The position numbers and the translations under genes were made by a program. DNA of 35,944 nt from NCBI GenBank assembly GCA_934162125.1, contig CAKPHU010000008.1:1-35944 (forward strand), in the 5' to 3' direction. Under the pieces are notes generated by a model that had not been told where the DNA came from, ran no database searches, and saw nothing but the letters and a program-made list of their open reading frames with translations. This stretch comes from an uncultured Bacilli bacterium. GTDB lineage: Bacteria > Bacillota_I > Bacilli_A > RF39 > UBA660. Positions 17,838-25,515 of this stretch are shown piece after piece (position 1 is the stretch's first letter; every line of letters starts with the position of its first letter).

Positions 17838-19070
17838 ATGAAGAAGTTTATTAAATACATGATAGTTGTTTTAATAAGCTTTTTTTGCTTTAATGTAAAT
17901 GTTTATGCTTTGGAAGATGATTTAATAAAGGTTTATTTCTTTCATGGCGATGGATGTCCACATTGTGCAGAAGAAGCAGTTTTTTTAGATACTTTGGAAA
18001 GTAAGTATAGTAATGTTTCCGTTGTTAAGTATGAAGTATGGTATAACACAGAAAACGATAGTTTATTGAGTGAAGTTAAGACTAAGATGGGAATTGGACG
18101 TAGTGGTGTACCATTAACAGTAATTGGAGATACTTATATTGTGGGTTATAGTGAGGCAGCATCTTTAAAAATAGAGAGAGCGATTGATTATTATAAGAAT
18201 AATAAGTATAGAGATGCAGTTGAACTTATAAAGAATAAAACTTACGTTGGTAAAGATGAGTTGGAAGATGATGATACTAAATCTTTTGAAGATATTGAGA
18301 AAGAATCGGATCAAGATGTTACGATTAAAGTACCATTATTTGGAAGTGTTAATTTAAAGAAAGTATCAATTTCTACGGCAGCTATTTTAATTGGATTAGT
18401 TGATGGATTTAATCCTTGTGCTATGTGGGTTCTTTTGTTTTTGATTAGTGTTTTGATTGGAACAAAGAGTAAGAAAAAGTTATGGTTGTTTGGTGGAGTA
18501 TTTCTACTTACTTCAGCTTTAGTTTATATGGGCATTATGATGTCATGGCTTAATATTGCGGTTAAAGTTAGTACAAGTATTATTTTAAGAAATATTATTG
18601 CGGTAGTAGCAATAGTAGGTGGAACAATTAATTTGAAGAGTTTCTTTGAAGATCCAGATGATGGTTGTAAAGTTACGACAGGTAGTAAAAGAAAAGAAAT
18701 GCTTAAGAAAATTAGAAAGTTTACACATGAGAAAAGTACTTTATTAGGATTATGTGGCATTATTGGTTTAGCAATATCTGTTAACGTAATTGAACTTGCT
18801 TGTTCAGCTGGACTTCCATTAATTTTTACGCAACTTTTAGCAATTAATAATATTGTTGGTGTAGAAGCTTTTGGCTATACATTACTTTATATTTTGTTCT
18901 TTTTGATTGATGATTTTATTGTTTTTGCGATAGCGGCATATACGATGGAAGCAACAGGTTTATCAACAAAGTATGGAAAATATTCACATTTAATTGGTGG
19001 AATTATAATGTTTATAATTGGAATTTTATTAATCTTTAAACCTGAATGGTTAATGTTTCAATTTATCTAG
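17838..19070 (+). CDS. Membrane thiol-disulfide protein: secreted thioredoxin domain fused to CcdA/DsbD-like channel
   Basis: 410 residues. A signal peptide (about 1-24, VYA before LED) is followed by an extracellular thioredoxin/glutaredoxin-like domain with C40-P-H-C43 and a GVPLTVIG cis-Pro loop, an acidic linker (about 140-170), then a membrane domain with about six helices. Cys194 in DGFNPCAMW and Cys322 in IELACSAGLP correspond to the redox Cys pair of CcdA/DsbD. Order of domains is reversed compared with classic DsbD, where CcdA is central. It probably carries reducing power from cytosolic thioredoxin to proteins outside. ATG 17838 was chosen since GGTGA sits 6 bases before it; a GTG at 17829 overlaps that site. 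Last gene of the desulfurase operon. Confidence 0.9.
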   Translation: MKKFIKYMIVVLISFFCFNVNVYALEDDLIKVYFFHGDGCPHCAEEAVFLDTLESKYSNVSVVKYEVWYNTENDSLLSEVKTKMGIGRSGVPLTVIGDTYIVGYSEAASLKIERAIDYYKNNKYRDAVELIKNKTYVGKDELEDDDTKSFEDIEKESDQDVTIKVPLFGSVNLKKVSISTAAILIGLVDGFNPCAMWVLLFLISVLIGTKSKKKLWLFGGVFLLTSALVYMGIMMSWLNIAVKVSTSIILRNIIAVVAIVGGTINLKSFFEDPDDGCKVTTGSKRKEMLKKIRKFTHEKSTLLGLCGIIGLAISVNVIELACSAGLPLIFTQLLAINNIVGVEAFGYTLLYILFFLIDDFIVFAIAAYTMEATGLSTKYGKYSHLIGGIIMFIIGILLIFKPEWLMFQFI

Positions 19071-19090
19071 ACTTCTTTCAGAAAAAAGGT

Positions 19091-19096
19091 TATAAT
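19091..19096 (+). promoter_or_regulatory. -10 box TATAAT of the DUF1292 operon
   Basis: Perfect TATAAT 25 bases before the ATG; no clear -35. No strong terminator separates it from the upstream CcdA gene, so read-through is possible. Confidence 0.55.
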
Positions 19097-19121
19097 AAAG
19101 TATAGAATAGAGGGTGTTACT

Positions 19122-19388
19122 ATGGACGAGAAAGAAATAATTGATATAGTTGATTTGGATGGTAATAAAGTTGAAGTTCAATTAATTACTTATTTAGTGT
19201 CTGATGATGGATTAAATCAATATATTGTTTATACTAAGGGTGAAGTTCGTGGTGATGCTAATGACCAGATAATTTATATCTCTAAGTTATTTAAAACTGA
19301 AGATGGTTATAAAATAGAAGAGATTCAAGATGATAATGAGTGGAGTGAAGTACAAATTCTACTTAAAAAGATTGCTAATGCTAATTAG
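19122..19388 (+). CDS. DUF1292-type small protein (YrzB-like)
   Basis: 88 residues, acidic. The layout D.DGN..E.....Y..DD..NQYIVYT plus ISKLFKTEDGYKIEEIQDDNEWSEVQ matches the DUF1292/YrzB family of Firmicutes, cytosolic proteins of unknown function usually linked to yrrK/yrzL-type loci. Here it instead precedes a large Pro/Ala-rich protein, with 12 bases between. Shine-Dalgarno AGAGGGTG at 19109-19116. Confidence 0.8.
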   Translation: MDEKEIIDIVDLDGNKVEVQLITYLVSDDGLNQYIVYTKGEVRGDANDQIIYISKLFKTEDGYKIEEIQDDNEWSEVQILLKKIANAN

Positions 19389-19400
19389 GAGGTGTTGAGT

Positions 19401-20633
19401 GTGAGTTCTAATGTCAGTAAGTCAATAAAAGCGACTGTTTCAGATGTTTTTCAAATTAGTTCTAAGAAATTAGCTAATGCTATTTTGGAACTTGATAATC
19501 CTGAAGTTACCAATGCTAAAGAATTAGCTGTTTATGTAACACAATTGTCTGCTTTACTTAAAGATTTTTCAGATAAGACTGATGCATTTTTTTCAAGTTT
19601 AGATGTAATGACATCATACTTAGCTAAGAATAATGTTAAAGCAATTAAAGCTACTAAGACAGCAGAGAAGGGAGCTGTTCCTAATAAGGCAGCAGCACCT
19701 GCCGTTAATCGAGTAGCACCAAAAGTTGCACCAGCACCAATTGCGAAACCTGCTGTACAACCTGCACCAGTAGCAAAAGCTGCTCCTGTGGCACCTGTAG
19801 CTAAGCCAGCACCTGCTCCTGTACCTGTTTCTGAAACAAAATCAGTAGAAGTAGCGCCTACTACAACGGCACCAGTTAAAGAAGAAGTTGCTGCTCCAGA
19901 GGCTGCAGCTCCTGCTGCTGTTCCACCTGCTCCAGTTGTAGAAGAAAAGCCAGTTGAAAAGAAAGAAGAGGCTATTCCAGCAGAGAAAAAGGAACCCGTA
20001 AAAGAAGAGGTACCTGAAGCTAAGACTGAGGTGGCTGCTGAAGTTAAAAAGGCTGAAGCTGAGGATAAGTCTCAAGAAGAGACAAAGTCAGTAGAGCCAG
20101 AAGTTAAAGAAGATAAAAAAGTGATTCCTGCAGAGAAAGAGGTTAAAGAAGAAGCTCCTAAAAAAGAACCTAGTCAATTAATTCCAATTGAAAAAGAAGA
20201 AGTAAAGGAAGAAAAAACTAGTGAATCTAAAAAGATTGAAAACAAGGGTGTTATTCCTTTAATTATTCCAACAGGAGATACAAAAACTGAAAAAGAAGAT
20301 AAAGAAGAAGACAAAAGTTTGATTGCAGCTACTCCAAGTGAAGATAGTGAAGTAGAGCATGAGAAATTTTTAAAAGACAATTCTAATAAAGCAAAAGCTA
20401 TTTTAGTAAGTGTTAATCAAATAAATAAACTTGTTTCATCTAAAGAAAGTCAAAAGAAACTTTTAGATTTTGGTGCAATTCAACCTGAAGAATCTAATGA
20501 TATTGAAGCATTACTTTCAAAGGCTGGAACTTTGTATCACGAAGGAAAAGTAGATGAAGCACAAGCTTTATATGATAAAGTAAGTCAAATTAATAAAGCT
20601 AAGGGAAATGTTTTAGTAAAGAAAGCAGCATAA
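19401..20633 (+). CDS. Pro/Ala/Lys/Glu-rich protein with C-terminal TPR-like repeat, unknown function
   Basis: 410 residues from GTG 19401, six bases after AGGAGGTG; the GTG at 19392 lies within that ribosome site. No signal or membrane segment. Residues 1-80 are helical (SIKATVSDVFQ, LSALLKDFSDKTDAFFSSL). Residues 85-175 are Pro/Ala/Val-rich (APVAKAAPVAPVAKPAP). Residues 175-290 are highly charged with KEE/EVK repeats. The last 90 residues form a helical part with a TPR-like hairpin (LLSKAGTLYHEGKVDEAQAL). This architecture suggests a cytosolic scaffold with two folded ends joined by a long flexible linker. The Pro-rich segment resembles the presumed cytosolic tail of the lipoprotein at 5489-7036. 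Family not recognised. Confidence 0.8.
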   Translation: MSSNVSKSIKATVSDVFQISSKKLANAILELDNPEVTNAKELAVYVTQLSALLKDFSDKTDAFFSSLDVMTSYLAKNNVKAIKATKTAEKGAVPNKAAAPAVNRVAPKVAPAPIAKPAVQPAPVAKAAPVAPVAKPAPAPVPVSETKSVEVAPTTTAPVKEEVAAPEAAAPAAVPPAPVVEEKPVEKKEEAIPAEKKEPVKEEVPEAKTEVAAEVKKAEAEDKSQEETKSVEPEVKEDKKVIPAEKEVKEEAPKKEPSQLIPIEKEEVKEEKTSESKKIENKGVIPLIIPTGDTKTEKEDKEEDKSLIAATPSEDSEVEHEKFLKDNSNKAKAILVSVNQINKLVSSKESQKKLLDFGAIQPEESNDIEALLSKAGTLYHEGKVDEAQALYDKVSQINKAKGNVLVKKAA

Positions 20634-20654
20634 AAGACTTATGATGTCTTTTTT
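20632..20654 (+). terminator. Intrinsic terminator
   Basis: AAAAGAC / GTCTTTT stem with a T tail, beginning in the stop codon. Only 23 bases separate it from the next ATG, and no promoter is visible there. Confidence 0.85.
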
Positions 20655-20677
20655 GTTAGAAGAGTGGGAGTTTAAGT

Positions 20678-21925
20678 ATGACAAGAGAAGGCCGTAAATA
20701 CATAATAAAAGTTTTATTTACAATATCGTTTGCTTTTTTAAGTACGGGTTTTTATATTGAACTTAGTGATCGTCTAAGTTATACAGATCCAAGAAATACT
20801 GCTTCTTCTGTTGAGTATGATAAAGTTACAATAACTCCTGCGGATAAAAATGATGTTTTAGGATTTGTCAATGTTCCTAGTGGTGGTGGAGAAAGTATTG
20901 ATCCTAATACAGGAGGAAATACTGGAGAAAACACTGGAAAAAATGATAATCCAAATGGTAACACAGGAGGTAGCACTGGGGGAAATACCGGTGGTAATAC
21001 TGGTGGTAATACTGGGGGAAACACTGGAGGAAATACTGGTGGGAATACCGGTGGCAATACCGGTGGAAACACTGGAGGAAACACTGGAGGCAATACCGGT
21101 GGCAATACTGGTGGTAACACAGGCGGCAATACTGGTGGCAATACCGGTGGTAATGTTACGCCAACTCCAGAACCAGAACCAGATCCAACACCACCTGTTA
21201 CAGATCTTGCAAAAGCTAATAATGAATTAAGAAAAAGTATTGAATCTATTTATGGTATTGCAGTTAGTTATGGTAGTGAGACTGACGGTTATACTGTTAG
21301 TGGAATAACGGCTGTTTCGCTAAGTACTGACACGGAGATTAATTCAGCACTAACTCAGTTAAATAGTGCTTTGGCAAAATATCCTAGTGGATTCTTTCAA
21401 GAATTTTCTAATAATGGATATGGTTCTAAATTTAAATTAAAAATACTTTTAATTAAGAGATATACTTCTAGTGGTAATATTGGAGATATAACAGGACTTA
21501 CAGCTTTTGGGAAACCTTTAGTTACAATTTCTATTGCGATGGATTATCCATTTAATGATAGTTTTTATCATGAAGTTTATCATTATACAGAATACTTTAT
21601 GCAGATGAATGGAGCTAACTTTGTTTCATGGTCTGATTTTAATCCTACTGGTTTTGTTTATAATGGTAGTGTTGATGCAAGTCTTTCATATAGTAAGACT
21701 AAGAATCCAGCGGCATACTTCGTTAATAATTATGCACAGACTTCAGTTGATGAGGATAGAGCTTCTACTTTTGAATATATGACAGCAAGTTATAAAGCTG
21801 ATTGTTATAATTCTCATGAATATCCAATTTGGAAGAAATCTAATTATATGTCTAATATGATTGATGCTTATTTTTCGACAGTTAGCCCTAGTGTAACAGA
21901 GTATTGGGAAAGGTTTTTATATTAG
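20678..21925 (+). CDS. Membrane-anchored putative zinc metalloprotease with NTGG-repeat stalk
   Basis: 415 residues. An N-terminal signal anchor (about 9-30) is followed by a short Ser/Gly segment, 16 NTGG/STGG tetrapeptides (about 95-158), a Pro-rich PTPEPEPDPTPP hinge and an extracellular domain of about 240 residues. That domain has H298-E-V-Y-H302, the HExxH zinc motif, and downstream DEDRASTFEYM (358-368), which may supply the third zinc ligand (Glu359 or Glu366). The pattern suggests a gluzincin-like peptidase, substrate unknown. The stalk would hold the enzyme away from the membrane. Shine-Dalgarno is a modest GGGAG. With a terminator just upstream and no clear promoter, expression may depend on read-through. 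A Nudix gene begins one base after its stop. Confidence 0.82.
   Translation: MTREGRKYIIKVLFTISFAFLSTGFYIELSDRLSYTDPRNTASSVEYDKVTITPADKNDVLGFVNVPSGGGESIDPNTGGNTGENTGKNDNPNGNTGGSTGGNTGGNTGGNTGGNTGGNTGGNTGGNTGGNTGGNTGGNTGGNTGGNTGGNTGGNTGGNVTPTPEPEPDPTPPVTDLAKANNELRKSIESIYGIAVSYGSETDGYTVSGITAVSLSTDTEINSALTQLNSALAKYPSGFFQEFSNNGYGSKFKLKILLIKRYTSSGNIGDITGLTAFGKPLVTISIAMDYPFNDSFYHEVYHYTEYFMQMNGANFVSWSDFNPTGFVYNGSVDASLSYSKTKNPAAYFVNNYAQTSVDEDRASTFEYMTASYKADCYNSHEYPIWKKSNYMSNMIDAYFSTVSPSVTEYWERFLY
20960..21151 (+). repeat. 16 x 12-bp coding repeat (NTGG/STGG)
   Basis: Sixteen in-frame 12-base units. Third codon positions vary (AAT/AAC, ACT/ACC/ACA, GGT/GGA/GGC/GGG) while the protein repeat is almost perfect, so the peptide is under selection. 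Similar units occur in the esterase gene at 26586-26695. Unit number could change without a frameshift. Confidence 0.92.
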
Positions 21926-21926
21926 T

Positions 21927-22451
21927 ATGCGTGAAATATTTATTAATGATAATAACTTGAAGATAGAAGATTTAGACTATGAAGTTATTAGAGTTAAAGT
22001 AGTTTTAATTAATGAGGATGGTAATATCATCTTAGTACATAATAATAATACTTATCAGTTTCCAGGTGGTCACGTAGAAGATGGCGAAGATATGATAGAA
22101 GCTGTTAAAAGAGAAATCAGAGAAGAGACAGGTATGATTGATGTTAAAGTTTTTGAACCATTTATGCTTATAAAAACTTATGCTATGAACTACTTTAATT
22201 CAGGAAAGAATGTTTGTAATAAGATATATTACTTTTTAGTTCATTGTCATGAAAAAGTTTCTATTAATGAAGAAGAACTTGATGAATTAGAGAAGCAATC
22301 TAATTTTTCAATTGTGTATATAAAAGAAGAAAAATTAAAAGACTTTTTAGATTATCATACTTTAAATAGTTCAATTGATCCTAGTATCTCAAGAGAAATG
22401 ACTTTGGTAGCATTTGAACTTAGTGATATGCGAATGAAAGAAATTATTTAG
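21927..22451 (+). CDS. Nudix hydrolase
   Basis: 174 residues. The Nudix box starts at about residue 48 (GGHVEDGEDMIEAVKREIRE followed by ETGM) and has all the acidic residues needed for metal binding, so it should hydrolyse a nucleoside diphosphate linked to some group. Substrate cannot be told from the box. The rest has a normal Nudix alpha/beta layout. The ATG lies one base after the TAG of the metalloprotease gene, with no strong Shine-Dalgarno, indicating coupled translation. Its end forms the left arm of the terminator at 22436-22464. Confidence 0.93.
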   Translation: MREIFINDNNLKIEDLDYEVIRVKVVLINEDGNIILVHNNNTYQFPGGHVEDGEDMIEAVKREIREETGMIDVKVFEPFMLIKTYAMNYFNSGKNVCNKIYYFLVHCHEKVSINEEELDELEKQSNFSIVYIKEEKLKDFLDYHTLNSSIDPSISREMTLVAFELSDMRMKEII

Positions 22452-22464
22452 TCTTTCTTTTTTT
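22436..22464 (+). terminator. Intrinsic terminator overlapping the Nudix stop codon
   Basis: GAAAGA / TCTTTC with a 10-base loop holding the stop codon, then seven T. Confidence 0.75.
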
Positions 22465-22465
22465 A

Positions 22466-22474
22466 TGTTATAAT
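22466..22474 (+). promoter_or_regulatory. Extended -10 promoter TGTTATAAT of the ABC operon
   Basis: Starts two bases after the terminator T run and 22 bases before the ATG at 22497. Shine-Dalgarno GAGGAGG is between them. Confidence 0.7.
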
Positions 22475-22496
22475 TTTTTTTAGAGGAGGCCTTATA

Positions 22497-23204
22497 ATGA
22501 AATTAGATATTATAAATTTAAATAAGTCTTATGGTGAAAAGAAAGTTTTAGAAGATGTTAATTTTACTTTTACAGAAGGACATATTTATGGACTTATAGG
22601 ACGAAATGGTGCCGGTAAAACTACTTTTTTTAATGCTTTAAATCAAGATATTGAAATAGATTCAGGAGATGTTATTTTAAGTGACGAGTATGGTGAGCGG
22701 ACTCTTGCTACTAATGATATCGGTTATGTAGTTTCTACACCAGTTGTACCTGAGTTTTTGACCGCAAGAGAATTTTTAGACTTCTTTATAGAAATTAATA
22801 AAGATAAGATTGAAGATTTGAAAAGTACTGATGAATATTTTAAGATGGTAGAAATTGATGAGAAGGACCAGGATAAATTATTAAAAGATTTTTCACATGG
22901 TATGAAGAATAAGATGCAGATCCTTATTAATCTTTTAACAAATCCTAAAATTATTTTGTTAGATGAACCTTTAACATCATTAGATGTAGTAGTACAAGAT
23001 GAAATGAAAAAGTTATTAAAAGCAAGAAAGAAAAATCATATTATTATTTTTTCAACACATATTTTAGAACTTGCTATGGACTTATGTGATGAAATAGTTA
23101 TTTTAAATGATCGAAAGTTGGAGTTAGTTGAGAAGAATAATTTAAATGCTAAAAAATATAAAGATAAGATTATTAATGCTTTAAAGGATAGTAAAAATGA
23201 TTAA
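22497..23204 (+). CDS. ABC transporter ATP-binding protein
   Basis: 235 residues. Walker A GRNGAGKTTFF near residue 36, signature DFSHGMKNKM (a variant of LSGGQ common in exporter-type ATPases of this group), Walker B IILLDEPLTSLD, and H-loop STHIL. The compact single-domain ATPase with a separate permease overlapping by 8 bases (23197-23204) fits the ABC-2-like or EcsA/EcsB-type exporters of Firmicutes. It acts at the inner face of the membrane and powers the next gene product. Substrate unknown. Confidence 0.94.
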   Translation: MKLDIINLNKSYGEKKVLEDVNFTFTEGHIYGLIGRNGAGKTTFFNALNQDIEIDSGDVILSDEYGERTLATNDIGYVVSTPVVPEFLTAREFLDFFIEINKDKIEDLKSTDEYFKMVEIDEKDQDKLLKDFSHGMKNKMQILINLLTNPKIILLDEPLTSLDVVVQDEMKKLLKARKKNHIIIFSTHILELAMDLCDEIVILNDRKLELVEKNNLNAKKYKDKIINALKDSKND

Positions 23205-24759
23205 CGTACTTAGAATGTCATTAAAGATAGATATGACAGCAGCTATTAATTCTTTTATATATGTATTAAAAAGAATGCCTATATTTAAGCATATAATTAA
23301 AGATGGTGTTTATAGTACTAGGTTAAAAGCTGTGATAAGAATATTAGGAATTATTTTATCTACTTTAAGAATGATTATTTATAGAGCTTTATATTTTGGT
23401 GTTATTTATTATTTAGCAAAAGCATTAAAAGGTAGTACTAGTTTAAATTTTATTCATATATATTTTGTTTTTACAATAATTGGTTTATTTATTAATAATA
23501 AGTTATTAAATACAAGTACTAGGAAGTACTATTCTTTAGTGTTATTTAATATGGATGCGAAAGAGTATACGATGTATGAGTTGTTTTGGATTCTTAGTAC
23601 TTCATTTGTTTTAAATTTAGGATTTTTACTTCTTATGTCTCATCTTTTGAATTTTTCAATGGTAATGGCTATTGTGCTTAGCTTATTTGGTATTTTTGCT
23701 AGGGTAATAGGGGAGACTTTTAATATTTGGTTTTATAAGAAGAAGGGTTATATTTGGACTTATAATTATCCTTTGTTTTTTAGTATTTCAATTGGATTAC
23801 TTATAGTGAGTTTTTTGCCAGCAATTAAATTTACTTTTAATAATACTGTTATCTTTAGTGTTGTTTTAGTTAGTGCTGTTTTGGCAATTATTTCATTTAT
23901 TTATTTGAAGAAGGTTCCAGATTATAAGATTATTTTTAAGAGACTTAATACTCTTAAAGCTGCACTTAATCATGAGAAAGGTGCTGCTTATCAGAGACAG
24001 AACATGGTAATGATAAGAGATAAGGATAAGGTAATTGATAAGAAGAAGTATGAAGGTAAAAAAGGTTATGATTTATTTAATACAATATTCTTTGAAAGAC
24101 ATAAGGAAATACTTCTTAGAAGTGCTAGAAATTATTCTATTGTTATGGGAATAGTTTTTGTGGTTGGAATTGGACTAATTATGTTAGGAAAGATGTCTGG
24201 AGATAATGTTCGTGATTTGATCTTAAATAGACTAGGTATTTTTGTTTTTATAATGTATTTTGTAAATAGAGGATCTATTGTTACACAGGCTATGTTTTAC
24301 AATTGTGATCATGCAATGCTTAAGTATAATTTTTATAGAGAGCCAGATGTTATACTAGGACTTTTTAAGAAAAGATTGATGCTTACAGTTAATATTAATT
24401 TGTTTCCAGCTGTTACATTAGCTTTAGGAACTGTGATATTACTTCTGGTGACAGGAGGTACAGCTCTTATTAATTATGTAATAATATTCTTGTTTATTAT
24501 TATACTTAGTGTGTTTTTCTCAGTACATTATTTAGTTATTTATTATTTATTACAACCATATAATGAGAAGATGGAAATGAAGAAAGTTTCTTATACGATT
24601 GTTTCTTTAGTAACATATTTAGTAGCTTATACTTTAAATGATATTAGAATGCCATCATTATATTTTTCATTGATTGGACTATTGTTTACAGTTGGATATA
24701 TTGTTGTAGGACTTAGATTAGTTTATAAGAAGGCACCAAAAACTTTTAAATTAAATTAA
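23197..24759 (+). CDS. ABC transporter membrane protein
   Basis: 520 residues, with about ten to twelve hydrophobic helices in two groups (about 50-240 and 300-515), separated by a charged cytosolic loop (about 245-300) with many Lys residues. The start ATG lies inside the ATPase gene, so both are made together. The long two-part permease with a central loop is typical of export permeases. The final residues (KKAPKTFKLN) are cytosolic. No terminator is obvious right after it. Substrate and exact family are unknown. Confidence 0.85.
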   Translation: MINVLRMSLKIDMTAAINSFIYVLKRMPIFKHIIKDGVYSTRLKAVIRILGIILSTLRMIIYRALYFGVIYYLAKALKGSTSLNFIHIYFVFTIIGLFINNKLLNTSTRKYYSLVLFNMDAKEYTMYELFWILSTSFVLNLGFLLLMSHLLNFSMVMAIVLSLFGIFARVIGETFNIWFYKKKGYIWTYNYPLFFSISIGLLIVSFLPAIKFTFNNTVIFSVVLVSAVLAIISFIYLKKVPDYKIIFKRLNTLKAALNHEKGAAYQRQNMVMIRDKDKVIDKKKYEGKKGYDLFNTIFFERHKEILLRSARNYSIVMGIVFVVGIGLIMLGKMSGDNVRDLILNRLGIFVFIMYFVNRGSIVTQAMFYNCDHAMLKYNFYREPDVILGLFKKRLMLTVNINLFPAVTLALGTVILLLVTGGTALINYVIIFLFIIILSVFFSVHYLVIYYLLQPYNEKMEMKKVSYTIVSLVTYLVAYTLNDIRMPSLYFSLIGLLFTVGYIVVGLRLVYKKAPKTFKLN

Positions 24760-24831
24760 AAAAATGTTTTATTTAAAGAAAGACATGATATACTTATTAT
24801 AGAAGATAGAGTACATGGAGGAATAATTATA

Positions 24832-25428
24832 ATGAAAGATAGAAATTATAAAATAATTACTGTTTTAGCAATGATTTTAGCTGTTACTGGTTTATCTATT
24901 GCTTATGCGGCTTATACATCAACACTTAAAATTAGTGGTAATGTTACGGCTCGTGCGAGTGAAAAAAGTTGGAATGTTAAGTTTGATGATTTAGATTATG
25001 GTAAGACTGGTTCTGCTTCTATTACACAAGCACCAACTATATCTGCAACACAAATATCTGGTTTCAATGTTAATTTTTATGCACCAGGAGATGCAATTGA
25101 ATATACTTGGAATGTATCTAACTTAGGTATAATTGATGCAGAACTTACAGCTAAGTCAATGGGTACTTTAGCATGTGCACCTGCTGCTTCAAGTGCAGCT
25201 ACACAAGAAGAAGCTAATGAGTTTTGTAAGGACTTAGTATTTAATATTACTTATGCTGATGGTAGCGAAATAAAGATTGGTGATAAAATAAGTAAAGCAC
25301 AAGGTAGTACTTATAGTTCTGATAGAATGAAACTTAGTGTTACATGGGATAAAGATAGTACAATAGAGTTGAATGGTGATATTTTAGTTAATGTTTCTGA
25401 ATCAACATTTGTATATACACAAGGATAG
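24832..25428 (+). CDS. Secreted TasA/camelysin-like surface protein
   Basis: 198 residues. It begins with a signal (KDRNYKIITVLAMILAVTGL followed by SIAYAAY) and then STLKISGNVTA, the typical start of SipW-processed TasA/camelysin-type proteins that form surface fibres. The rest is a beta-rich Ser/Thr/Asp domain with two Cys (near residues 117 and 135) that could form a disulfide. No LPxTG motif. A strong GGAGGAATAA Shine-Dalgarno region precedes the ATG. A perfect terminator follows. No SipW-like signal peptidase is in the window. The fibre role is inferred from the N-terminus only. Confidence 0.7.
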   Translation: MKDRNYKIITVLAMILAVTGLSIAYAAYTSTLKISGNVTARASEKSWNVKFDDLDYGKTGSASITQAPTISATQISGFNVNFYAPGDAIEYTWNVSNLGIIDAELTAKSMGTLACAPAASSAATQEEANEFCKDLVFNITYADGSEIKIGDKISKAQGSTYSSDRMKLSVTWDKDSTIELNGDILVNVSESTFVYTQG

Positions 25429-25430
25429 AG

Positions 25431-25459
25431 AGTTTTGATCTTTTGATCAAAACTTTTTC
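25431..25459 (+). terminator. Intrinsic terminator
   Basis: Perfect 10-bp stem AGTTTTGATC / GATCAAAACT around TTTT, then T tail. Confidence 0.95.
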
Positions 25460-25515
25460 TTTTATATCTTTCATTTATAGTTTATAATCTATTTTATAAG
25501 TAATGGGATGATAAG

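Noticed and set aside
20779..21141. Minus-strand PPVLPPV/PPVF repeat frame
   Set aside because: Shadow of the NTGG coding repeat; the plus-strand protein has a signal anchor, a zinc motif and synonymous codon variation.
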